Shown here: in pieces, positions 50,972-61,497 of the stretch
Layout of the letters: each line of letters starts with the position of its first letter
Numbering within the stretch: position 1 is the stretch's first letter
Assembly: GCF_901709675.1 (NCBI RefSeq)
Contig: NC_051091.1
Coordinates: 1,981,967 to 2,045,966, forward strand
From: Syngnathus acus
Lineage: Eukaryota; Chordata; Actinopteri; Syngnathiformes; Syngnathidae
Direction of reading: 5' to 3'
DNA: 64,000 bases
Position numbers and translations under genes: made by a program
The notes under the pieces: model-generated
Database searches by the model: none
Seen by the model: the letters and a program-made list of their open reading frames with translations, nothing else
Told to the model about the DNA's origin: nothing

Positions 50972-53900
50972 CTAGCTGTCCAGCCAAAGGAGATCTTTGG
51001 CTTTTTGCAGGTTGTGGTCCACGGCCTGGTCCAAGAACTGAAGCCAGGTCAGCTCTGCTTCACCACAGATGTGACTGGACCTGGTTTGGGGGCGACAGAC
51101 AGGAAGACGACAGCTCGACAAAGCCCAATTCTGTTTGCGGGCAAAACTTGTGAGATGGATGGAGCCGGAAGCATCTGGCAGTGTTCCCAAACACACCCAA
51201 ATATCTGCTTGTTTCTTCACACCTGTACACAGTGTGCTTGGCTGACTTCTTACCTGGCCTGGGCCAGTGCCTAAGCGGTCATGCATCAGTGCCAGTCAAC
51301 TCAAAGCAGACCCCAAACAGGTTCTGCTAGTTGGATAACTCAAGTGAACCTAATTTCCTACCCCAGCTGTCGCGAGAGTAAGCCGCCCTCTATGCTCCAG
51401 ACCCCCCTGGCAATCAGCTGAAATCCACAAAATAGAAAAACCCGAGGCACGCTTTGTACCCTTGATGGCACTTATTTTTCCAAGGCCTTCAAACTACAAC
51501 AAACATTGAGGGCGATTACTCCTGACGCTGCTCCATCAGAAGGTTAAAGAGGAAGCAGTGTGAAGCGCTGGGAGTGCCAAAGCACTTCGCCACGCGCAAC
51601 CCATTCCCAATGACCGTTTCAACAGAGCGAGCAAGAGACGACGATTGTACAAACAGTCGAGCGCTGCGCTGAAGCCAACGAGCGCATCCTATCATCGCAC
51701 AATATTGGCCGAAGAGCCGCAGCAAAGGGTGAGGCATAACGCGCACGTTGGGAAAGCAAGGGAGTGCGACAGCCGCGGCGCCGTTTGATGACGCTGCATC
51801 ACTGGGAAAAAATGGATGACAAATGGCACTCACCTAATGATGGTGAGAACTTTTGTCAAAAGCGCCGCCAGTTGAGTCACCTGCAAACAAAACGGATGAG
51901 CAGATGTCAACATTTTACAGCTCTCCTCAACATCTCAACCAGCAATTGAACAACATAAACATTTCTTTTGTGAATGTTCATACTACATACCACCGGCCAC
52001 TTCCTCAGAAGCATGTTAAACAGGTAAACAAACTCGCCCCTGTCTTAGTAAAAGCATCTTTAATTGAATAAGCATAAAAAATGGTCTCAAGTTAAAAGTT
52101 TCCTACATGAGGCTCAGACTTCGTCCTGGTTTGCTTCTTGTCATACACAAAATTATGTCAAAACAATTCTACGTGTTGCCTGTTCCTGAAGAAACAAACA
52201 TGAAAACGTCAACTTTTTTTTAAGTCAACCTTAACACTTTAATTCATCGATTCCAGCACTCAGGAACAATCATGCGACAAGACTCCACAGGTAGGCCACC
52301 TAAATATCCTCCAGGCTACTCATGTACGTTTGTGTGAGAGAGCATTACAGACTTACATGATTGTCCACATCGTTGTTATCCACCGGTGGGTAGAGACACA
52401 AAGCCAGATCATCAACTCTGTTAAGAAATAAAAATAAATATGTTTGTAAAAAGCGGTTCAGAAAATAGATGGATGGATGGATGGATGTTTGTGTGCGTGT
52501 GGGGGGGAGCGTGTTGTAGTCTTTAATTACAACTTGCCGTGTGAAAACTAGAAAGCTATCTAGCGAAAAGCATTTTTCTTCGTCACTTGAGTGCCGCTGC
52601 CAAGCTTGGGTGTTGTTGCATTCCAAACAATAGCAAATATGACCTTCCCAAATATGTGCTTGGGAAGGAAGATATTCTTCCAGATGAGTAGGTGGCGTGT
52701 GCGCGTGGGTGTTTGTGCGTTGGTCAGTTTGCACACGAACCCTGGGCTGATTTCCTTGATGGCTTCGAGCAGGCGATCCAACTGCTCCACCCTCTGCGGC
52801 GCATCGGCGTCCCCGCGGGTCCTGACGGCCGCCGTGGTTTTCCTCAGGCAGGCGGCGGCGACCTTCATCATCCCCTGGCAGGCGGCCACCACGCAGCGGT
52901 CCCGCACCGACCAGTACGCGTCCTGGTTAGCGTGCGGCTCCTCGCCATCCTCCTGCTGATCGGGGGCGTCGCCCGACGGGTCGTGGGCCTCCAACAGCGC
53001 CTGCGAGATCAACGCCCGCCTTCCCGTTCAGATGGAGGAGCGCGGGCAGCCTGGTCGCCTTGCCTCCTCGCGGCTCGCACCTGCTCTAACTCCTCGATGG
53101 CGTCTTTGACGATGCCGCTCTGACCGCTTAGGACCAGCACCGCTGCAGCCTTATTGTCTGCATTTGAGAGAGCGATATGAAGGGAGCTTGTTCAGCATGA
53201 AGGTTGCTGGAAAAGATGACGGCAGCAAGCTCGCTACGTCGGTCGGTACCTTGGTGGCTAGCCAAGTCACACGGGAGAAAAGTCAGTACAAATTTGGCAC
53301 AGGGTAGGAAGGTGTGCTTACTTTGCTTGAAAGGAATGTAGAGCGAGAGATGGGCCAGCAGTGGCTACACTAGCTAAATTGCAACAGACAAACGGTAAAA
53401 AGCTGGGTAGACATATGCAATGGCGCTTTTTGCTCAGACTGACGTCAGGCCAAATAGTCCTTCTTGAGTCCTCAGCGAGTAGCACCAAGTACCAATACAA
53501 CTACCGTAATTTTCGGACTATAAGTCGCGTTTTTTTTCATAGTTTGGGTGGGGGGGCGACTTATACTCAGGAGCGACTTATACACATATATATGTTTTTT
53601 TTTTCACTTTTTTGGGCATTTTATGGCTGGTGCGACTTATACTCCGGTGCGACTTATAGTCCGAAAATTACGGTAGTACATTTTACTTAACTCAACAAAC
53701 CTTCCGATACATGTGATGATTCATCTGATTATTCGCTGATGTCTGAAATTGACGCAGTGTAGCGCCAACCACTGGCTAGGATGACTCTGAGGTCAGATTG
53801 ACTCTTTTTGTATCTGCAAAGTTCATGAGGACCCAATAGCTTGAAATAAGGTTGGTATTTGTTTGTTTGTAGAGAGGTGGGTGGAAAGGGAGGTCGACTA

Positions 53901-56043
53901 CATTGTGTATATATTGGCAGGACAACCCATCGAGAGGCAGGTAGCTAAGTTGCGGAGGTTAGCTGGTAGCTGCACGCTAACTCACCTTGTGGTAGGCGGG
54001 TGAAGCGGTCACATGCTGACCACACCCCTCCCGTAGACGTCAACTGCGCCTGAGTCAGACTAGAAGGAGACAAGTCAGTTGTTCACCTTCCCCAAGCCGG
54101 AGCCTTCCTCCTTTGTTGTTCAATGCGCGTACCTCTGTAGCGGTGAAGTCAGTATGACCTCCAGAAGCTGCGTCAGGCCCTCCAGGGCCTGCACGACGGC
54201 GTCTCGGACTTGCTGACGCAGAGTGACGCCTGACACATAGGCGGTGAGTCAAGCAAACAAGGTGAAGAAATAAAGAGCGCAACATTTCCTGGCACGTTAC
54301 AACTCTTCTGGAGGAGCATCGCAGACACACACAATGCTGGAGGTCAAGTCCGGGCTGTTCCTCTGACCACCCCTGCCGCCTGAAAGCAGGAGATGGCGCC
54401 AGTAAGCACGTCTTACCTCTGCTATTGGGAAGCCAGTAATAAACAGTGGAGAGGCTGAGGACACTCTTGAGGACAGAGTTGGCCAGCTGCTCTACATCCT
54501 GTGGCACAGAAAAAAATAAATAAAATTATATACGTATATGGTGGCGGGTTAATCATCTTTGCAAAATGTCTCACTGACTAACTTGCTGTGACGGCAGCGG
54601 AGGCTTGGAGAAGGCCAGGCAGAGTTTGGTGGCTTCCTGAGATACTGCTTTCGCCGCCTGGTCTGCAACACAGAGGTTAGCAGTTGCATTGGCGCAGGAG
54701 AGTTTCATTGGCATTGAACGGGTATTGTTGAGCATGCAACGTCCACTTGAGCACTCAACTCAAAGTCTCCCAAAAGTTGGAGAGGTTGAAGTCTCCGTCC
54801 GACTCGTTGGCTTCTCCGTCTGAGACAGAAACTTGAAGGTTAGCATTTTAGCTCCACGATACAGAAGAACATCTTTGAATCAATACACAAATGTCCAAAT
54901 TTCAATGATTTAAATATGTTCACTAAAGTAGTTTAGAAGGCTCTAGGCTCAAAAGCGCAGTATCAGTCACTATTGCATCTACCGGTTGATCACGTTTCGT
55001 TGGATTTGCACAACACAAACTAGCTCCCCACATTTAACCCTAACCCGTATTTTAAGTTTATTTTGCAATCGCTTGTTGGAAACACTTTTTAATTTTTTTT
55101 TTTTTTTTAAGCTGATGGTACTTAAGTGCACATTTGTAATTATTTTTTTGTGCTCTTATTTTAATTAATTTTATTTTATGTTGAACAGCCACAACAGAAG
55201 TTTTTTTCTGCAAAATCTCTAGGGCGGGTCAACAGTAGTACTACAAGTATAGTAATATTGATCATTTTATTGCATACATTCTGTAACTTTCGGTGTAATC
55301 AGTCTCATTTGACGAAGGACTACAGAAGTCACAGAATGATTACTGTTGAGAGTGAAATCGGATCATTTTGACCATTTGGAGTCAAACAATGGCGCCATAC
55401 ACTAAGTTGATTCTCAAAATAGCTGTCGACTAATTTAATGATTGATTCGATGTAGATTAATCAAATATTTTCATGTCCTGATATGGCTATGATCACAGTG
55501 GCTTATGTCATCAACCATTTATTTTTTAATGAATCTTTCTGGAATCTAAAATGTATATGTGACGCACTCTGTAATGTTTTTTTTCGCGTTGCCCACTATC
55601 ATTTTGTCTGCCCTTGTCGCTCAGTAAGTGTCGCCCACCATGTTGTTGTTTCCCCCTCTATGTGTGTAAAATTTGCGTGTGACATCCTGGAACACGCAAC
55701 AACCCGACAAATGCTCGTCTCGAGTCCTACTAAAAACAATGTAGTGTGGCCATCACGTCAGCAATCTTGGCTCCCTTTTACCTCACTACGTTTGACTTAA
55801 TTTTATGTACAACACCTGGCGTGACATGGTAAACATCATAGTGTAGTTATGTTAGGTTAGCATTTGAACTCCACGTTAACGCCAAAGAGTGTCTGCTAAC
55901 CACGCTACGTTAGCAATTTTAGCTCGGCCAGCCCGTTTCCGAGCTCCAAATTGACCAAACTGACCTCGGACTCGAGCCGAGATGCACTCGACGGAGTTGA
56001 GTAAGTTGCGGAGAGTCACGCGGACGTTGTCCTCCGTATCCAT
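50972..56043 (-). CDS. ccndbp1: Cyclin-D1-binding protein 1 (CCNDBP1/GCIP), eleven coding exons
   Basis: CCNDBP1 is a helical protein that binds cyclin D1 and helix-loop-helix partners and dampens cell-cycle entry. Exons: 55965-56043, 54760-54819, 54583-54662, 54417-54498, 54133-54229, 53986-54059, 53081-53157, 52741-53000, 52357-52417, 51834-51880 and 50972-51080. All join in phase to give 341 residues (human 360). Matching blocks: FWETLNQAAKAVSQEATKLC (human FWRRLNEAAVTVSREATTL), LRQQVRDAVVQALEGL, VWSACDRFTRLPQDNKAAA, NQDAYWSV and EISPGVDDLALCLYPP. The acidic linker EAHDPSGDAPDQQEDGEEPH replaces a similar acidic stretch in human. Introns carry a MITE (53502-53675). The single 754-nt gap between exons 10 and 11 (51081-51833) shows no other exon. 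Exon 8's donor reads GTTCGT, which is weak. Confidence 0.93.
53502..53675. mobile_element. 174-bp MITE with perfect 27-bp terminal inverted repeats
   Basis: The ends are TACCGTAATTTTCGGACTAT plus AAGTCGC and its exact reverse complement. TA at both ends suggests a TA target duplication, as in Tc1/mariner-type elements. The inside contains further GCGACTTATA words, giving several nested pairings. It lies in the ccndbp1 intron between 53157 and 53986. No coding capacity. Confidence 0.85.
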
Positions 56044-56521
56044 GTCAGCCCGCCCTCAGCCCAAATTATTCCGGAGACCTATTGTGTTGTTGTTGTTGTT
56101 TGGGGAATTTAGCTTTGGCGCCACGGTTACACAAAAAATGACGCTCGACCGGAAACTGGAGTTAAGCAGGAAACGTTTGCTAGGTTTGGCGACATCTTGT
56201 GGTCATTTGTGGAAGTATTGTGCTTTGTGTACAAACGTCTTGCGTAGGGGCTGTAAAAGTATTCTAATCATTACGTAATCCGTTCAATGTCCCGTAGTTA
56301 CAAAATATGTCATGTCTATTCACATCTAATGTACCATATACAACTGAGTCGTTGCTCGCTATTGCACATTTGCATCTTTGCGTGCGTGCGCAGAAAACAG
56401 GTGCGTGAGAAATTGTCCAATATTAATTGCGTTGCGCGTTGTAAACAGAATCGCTAAACCACTGGTTAGTTCGCGCAGTGTTCCCCAACCACTGCTGTGC
56501 CGTGGGAAATTGTCCAATATT

Positions 56522-56640
56522 ACCGTATTGGCCCGAATATAAGACGACCCTGATTATAAGACGACCCCCTCTTTTTCAAGACTCAAGCTTGAAAAAAGAC
56601 TTTCTGAACACCAAATTGAATTTTTATACAGAAAATGATT
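56522..56640 (+). repeat. Fragment of an AATATAAGACGACC repeat family
   Basis: CCGTATTGGCCCGAATATAA and TTATAAGACGACC are words of a widespread fish inverted-repeat element. A related, more compact copy is at about 63196-63278. The right end is not identified here. Confidence 0.6.
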
Positions 56641-57237
56641 ACATCGGAAACAAATGATTATAACAATATACTCGAGAGAAAACGCATGTTATTTTGCCTC
56701 ATTCAAATCATGCAAAAATTTTGTACATTTTCAAATCGTGCTTGCAACAAGGGGAAAAAAATAAACTAAAACTGTTGGGGAATAGTTTACGAATAATTGC
56801 AACCTTGAAGGAACCCCAACAAAATTTGCTAGCTTGCCCAACAGTGGAAAGGTTCGCAGTGCCGTTCAAAACATGACAAACTGAACCTCTTTTAGGGATG
56901 GAAAATAAAACTGAGGTTTTTGCATTTGTATGTCTTTTTTTAGGTGTTTTATTTTCTCATTCTTGTTCAGTCCAAGTGGCAGCAGTGCCTTTACAAATTC
57001 ACAAAGTCTAGCATGTCAAGCAGGCATCATGGACAAAGGTTTTGGAACAAATATAGAGCATTAACAAAAGTGAAGAGAATTGGAACGTGTGCAGGAAGTA
57101 AGCCATTAGCAAAACCTAAATTTGAACTTCTTATCCCTTGAAATTTATCCATTTTGATAATTGGCATTAGAAAAATACAATCAGAACACAAACAGGTCAA
57201 CTTTAAACAAACTGGTTGATAAGCCAACGTGATTATG

Positions 57238-57592
57238 TATCCATCCATCCATTATCTGTACCGCTTGTCCCCACGGGGGTCGCGACCCTAACCCTATCCC
57301 AGCAGTCATCGGGCAGGAGGCGGGGAACACCCTGAACTGGTTGCCAGCCAATCGCAGGGCACACAGAGACAAACAACCATCCTCACTCGCACTCACACCT
57401 ATGGGCAATTTGGAGTGCTCAATCGACCTACCAAGCATGTTTTTGGGATATGGGAGGAAACCAGAGGACCCGGAGAAAACCGACGCAGGCACGTGGAGAA
57501 CATGCAAATTCCACACAGCGAGGACCGGAGGTGGAATCGAACCCACACCCACTTAACTGTGAGGCGGACGTGCTAACCAGTGCCGCCTTGTG
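57238..57592 (-). repeat. SINE-like repeat, minus orientation
   Basis: The reverse complement of the 31281-31580 family, nearly full length: it runs from the tail ATCCATCCATCCATTATCTG to the head at about 57590 (GTGCTAACCAGTGCCGCC). It retains GCAGTCATCGGGCAGGAGGC, which the 31.3-kb copy has lost. Confidence 0.8.
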
Positions 57593-58250
57593 ATTATGAA
57601 AATGTTACTTATTTGTAAATGCACGTCTCATCTCTTCCTTTCCACATAACCCATATAAAGAAATTGAGAAAAAAATTAAAGCAGAAAAAAAACATTGAAA
57701 GAAACTATTTAGGCAGCATGCTAAATAGTGTAAAAAAAAAAAAGAAAAATCACTGCGCGGTGCTCAATTTCCTTCATTGTCGTTTGCAAACAAATATTAG
57801 CACGCAGGCACACGATTGACCACACGATTGACCACGGAAGAACGACTTTTACATTCACAGTACACGTCAAGACCAACAGGGGGCGTTGACCTTTGGTACA
57901 ACAAAAACAGCGAATGCACCGCAACAGAAACCAATGCGAACTCGCGAAAGCAAGATAACCAACATCGTTCATGTATGATGCCATACTCTTATATCAAAAT
58001 GTATTCAATTTGGGCTTTTCCCCTCAAAATTTGCAAAGCGCTTGTCACCATGTGGTGTACAATTCTTGAGGAAAAAATAATTCAAATGAAATAGGAATAT
58101 ACAAGACTCTAAGCACCACAAAAACGGGAACAAAATACTTACTGGATGTCAGCCATTCAGTTTGAACAAAAGGATGAGTTACCAGTAAAGCCACAAGATG
58201 GCTGGCATTTCCTTAAGGCAAAGTGCTCAGACAAAAAAAAGAAAAAAAAA

Positions 58251-58275
58251 GGGGGGGGGGGGGGGGGGGGGGGGG
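58251..58275 (+). repeat. Homopolymer G25
   Basis: Twenty-five consecutive G residues preceded by A-rich sequence, about 225 bp beyond the stop codon of the sialyltransferase gene. On that gene's strand it is a C run that may lie in the 3'UTR. Length in the assembly may be unreliable. Confidence 0.9.
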
Positions 58276-58498
58276 TTATCCTTATTTTTTTGGCTAACTA
58301 ATACAACCCCCGCCCCCCACACAGACACAACTGTTATGTGGTCATTCCCCATCTCAGAGCAGTCTTTTTTGTGTTTACAGGACACTCCATAGTCTTGTGG
58401 AAAAAGGCACAAAATGGACGAGGAGAATTTGGGCCGCTTGGGTTTTGTTTGTTCTGTGTCAAAGGAGGCCCGGCCAGGACGGACAGTGTCCGCTTGGT

Positions 58499-61497
58499 TT
58501 ACGCGTGCAGTCGGATCTTTCCCTCCTCGGCCAGCCGCCGGATGACTTGCGTCTCAAAGTCGGCGCTGTGGACACCCGTCTTGCGAAAGGCGCCAGCGTA
58601 GCGATTCTCCTCCCAGTAGTGGTGCCAGTTGCCCTGCTTGTCGGCCCCGTAACCAAACACCGACACCTGTGGAGGGCGGTGAAGAAAGGCATTACGAAAC
58701 GACCGATAGAAGAACAAGAAGCAGGAAAGAAGAAAGAGGAAGGCGGTGTTGCGTCCTTGAGTGGGTGTCATGGCGACCTGGTCGCAGGTGTGAAGCGCGT
58801 AGACTATGGCCAGCATCCCGGTGGACGGGTAGCGGCCGTGACGCTCCGTCCAGCGCTCGTGGACGTACTTGAAGAACGCCGGGCTCACCACCAACACCTG
58901 CACAGACACGTGCGCCATTAGCATGTAGCGCACACGTTACACCTCTGCCATGCTTACCTTGTCTTTATCGGCTTCTACTCGTTCTTTCACCCGCGTGTAC
59001 GTCCTGAGTGCACAAAAACATCACGTTGACGGAAATAAATGCTACTTTGATGTTTGGCAAAAACAGGATTGGAAATGTCTGATGTTTAGCAAAAGATTTG
59101 CATTTGCAGTCTTGATTTTTTTTCGCAGAAAAAGTTAGCTTCGTCGATGAGTGAAATTCTCTTCTCTGAAGATTGCACTAACATTGAAGATTGTAAAAAT
59201 CATCAAATCTGTTTGTTCCTCTAGTAGCAGACATTAGGTTGATTGAAAATGTATCCGATTACATTTGTCAAATTTGGCTACGAGGCGCTTGATCGCTTCC
59301 GATGTTTTCCCAAAAGGTATATTTGCTGAAGACACTTGGTTGACGACTGTTTAATGTGTTTGAAATGCCAGTGATGTTTGTGAAAACCTGATAGGATGTG
59401 TGAGTACATTTTGATGTGGCCGGTGGAGAGGGCACTGGTCAGCCATTCCATATCTCGGAGCTTGAAGGGCAGCAGAATGAGGTGGACGCCGCGCTCCATA
59501 TCTACGGCGCTCTCCGGGTACACAAAGTGATGCGTGGTGCGGTTCCCCACGTCCTTTTCGAAGCCCCGCGTCACCGCCTTGTTCATCCTGGGCGCCAAAC
59601 ATTCAATTGCTCTCACATGTACACCCCAGCTTCTCTACAAGGGCAATATCAAGACATTTGACTTGACAATCCTCCGTACGGCCGCTGTCGTCGCAGTCCC
59701 GCTTCTTTGTCAGGACTGCGAGAGCACGGGAGGGACGGTACGAAAAGAGTCAGTGTGGAAAAGGTACCGGATGACAGAGGTGTGGGAGTCGATGAGTTTC
59801 CCGTGCACCGACTTCTGCAGGTTGCCCGAGTTCCCCACCACGGCGCAGGTGCGGCAACGCCACGGCTGCGGCGCAAAGTCCACGGGAGGCGGCGAGATGA
59901 TCTGGAACATGTGCGACATCACTTCCCGCAGTGTGCCGTCGTTGCCCGAACGCTGGAGACTCTGCCGAGGGAAAGAGCTCGCGTTACTTTCCAGGCCGGG
60001 TTATACTGCGCTATCATGATTTTGTCGCTGGTAGCTCAAATCATTCGTGTCTTCCCACTGAAATGCATCAAGGTCACTCAGTTGGCACTTGCATTTAGTT
60101 TTGGGGCTTTTATTTCTTTGTTTACAGTTGTCTTTTTCTTCAAATTTGTCATGACGCTTAGTTTTTGCTTTTTAATTCACTGTTGCGCTTTGTTTGAGCG
60201 GTTGGATTTTGCTTTTTGTTGTTTTGTTTACTCATTTGTTGTTGTGGTTTATGATTTGCTGTCGTGTTTGGTTCGTTGTTGTTGTTTGCATTTCAGGGCC
60301 ACCAAAATTGGCTCTTCCAAAGACAAACAAAATAATATAACACATTTTGAAAGATTTTGGGGAAAGAATGTGAAGCAGTAAATGTCTAATTGCGAGTACG
60401 TGGTGCTCCACTGTACTTAAGTTCTACTATTTTTCATTACAAAAAAATACGTGGCTGGAACGTGGCTGTTCATTTCAACCGGGAAAGACAGTTGGAAAAA
60501 AAAACATGCCTTGAGTTGTGAGCGTAGTACAAATAGAAATTGAGCTCATATCTCAAGGAAGCATCGCAGCCGCTTGGTGCAGTGAATCAGCAAGCTGAAA
60601 TCAACTCACCTCCCCCTCAATCTCCTAATGGCCTGTGTGTGTGCTAATGTAGAGCAGGAAATATGCTCAGACGGCCGTCCGTGTACTGCTTAAGGCGCTG
60701 CAAATGCTCGTCACGGATGCTCGTTCAATTGGAAAATCATGCACGTTTGCTCCGTTGAAATTGACGTTTACCCAAAAATGGAACGTTTGGCTTGATTGCG
60801 TTTGATGAACAAATGCTAATTTTCTGGAAGACTCCACTGTCTCATTTGAAGTTTTGCAGATTGTCATTGATTGCCAGAACAAATGTTTGTTGGGGCTGCG
60901 GAAGTCTAAATGTGCGTTTGGCGGGCGAGCGAACTGTGCTCACCAGCCACCAGTCGAGCGCGTCCGGGTCCAAGCGTTCGCTCGCGTCGCGGAGGACGGG
61001 CCGCTGTCCAGCATCGTAGCGAAGGCGGAACCAGTCGGAGGCACTCGTGTCTGACACGCACGACTCGGGACAAGCGCAGGGCCTGAGAGGAGCGGGCCGT
61101 TAAGACCACCACAAATGTTGGGGACGCTCCCGTCCGTTACCTCGTCTCCCGACTGGCATCGCTCTTCGCCGGCCGCTTCTCAGGTGTGGCGGTGACGACT
61201 GCTTCGTGTGTGTCGCCGACGTCAGCAGGAGGCGCTACAAACCACGCAGAAAAACAAGTCACGTTTCAAATGGCGAGGTTAGTTCAAAAATTCCAAACCC
61301 TTGTGAAAACTTTGAAAGCCCAAATTGCAGGTCGCATGCAATATCATCTCACCCGTCTCCTGACCGCTGGCGTCTCGTGTGGGCGTGGCAAAAGACAGCG
61401 ACAAGAAGGGTCTCCTCTGGATGCTGTGGCTGGCGAGCATGAGGAGGAGTACGGCGGCAATGGCCAGCACCGCACATAGCTTCCTCTTCAACAACAT
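58499..61497 (-). CDS. Beta-galactoside alpha-2,3-sialyltransferase, ST3Gal1/2 (or teleost ST3Gal8) type
   Basis: A Golgi type II membrane enzyme (GT29) that transfers sialic acid to the galactose of O-glycan core Gal-beta-1,3-GalNAc. Exons: 61353-61497, 61141-61234, 60944-61082, 59768-59961, 59408-59587, 58958-59003, 58778-58897 and 58499-58666; all in phase, 361 residues. The N-terminus has a signal-anchor helix ([16 protein letters not shown], residues about 7-22), then a stem. Sialylmotif L contains [14 protein letters not shown] and [10 protein letters not shown]. Motif S is [20 protein letters not shown], motif III is [11 protein letters not shown] and the very small motif is HSADFE. 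The Cys pair in the L and S motifs is kept. Sequence is closest to the ST3GAL1/ST3GAL2 group (SALSTGHIK and RYAG resemble ST3GAL2). The stem and the motif between are diverged enough that the fish-specific ST3Gal8 remains possible, so no symbol is given. Confidence 0.92.

Larger units (their letters stand above)
56044..58498. other. Intergenic region between the sialyltransferase gene and ccndbp1
   Basis: It contains the start of another repeat family (56522-56580), a SINE-like copy (57238-57592) and a G25 run (58251-58275). No coding exon is recognised. The 3'UTR of the sialyltransferase gene should lie just below 58499. Confidence 0.5.

Noticed and set aside
51516-51833. 105-codon minus-strand ORF in a ccndbp1 intron
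   Set aside because: It overlaps the donor of exon 10, and I recognise no family; the ccndbp1 reading frame joins exons 10 and 11 correctly without it.
59707-60381. 224-codon plus-strand ORF with hydrophobic C-terminal half
   Set aside because: Its first part is antisense to a sialyltransferase exon, and its hydrophobic part comes from T-rich intron DNA.
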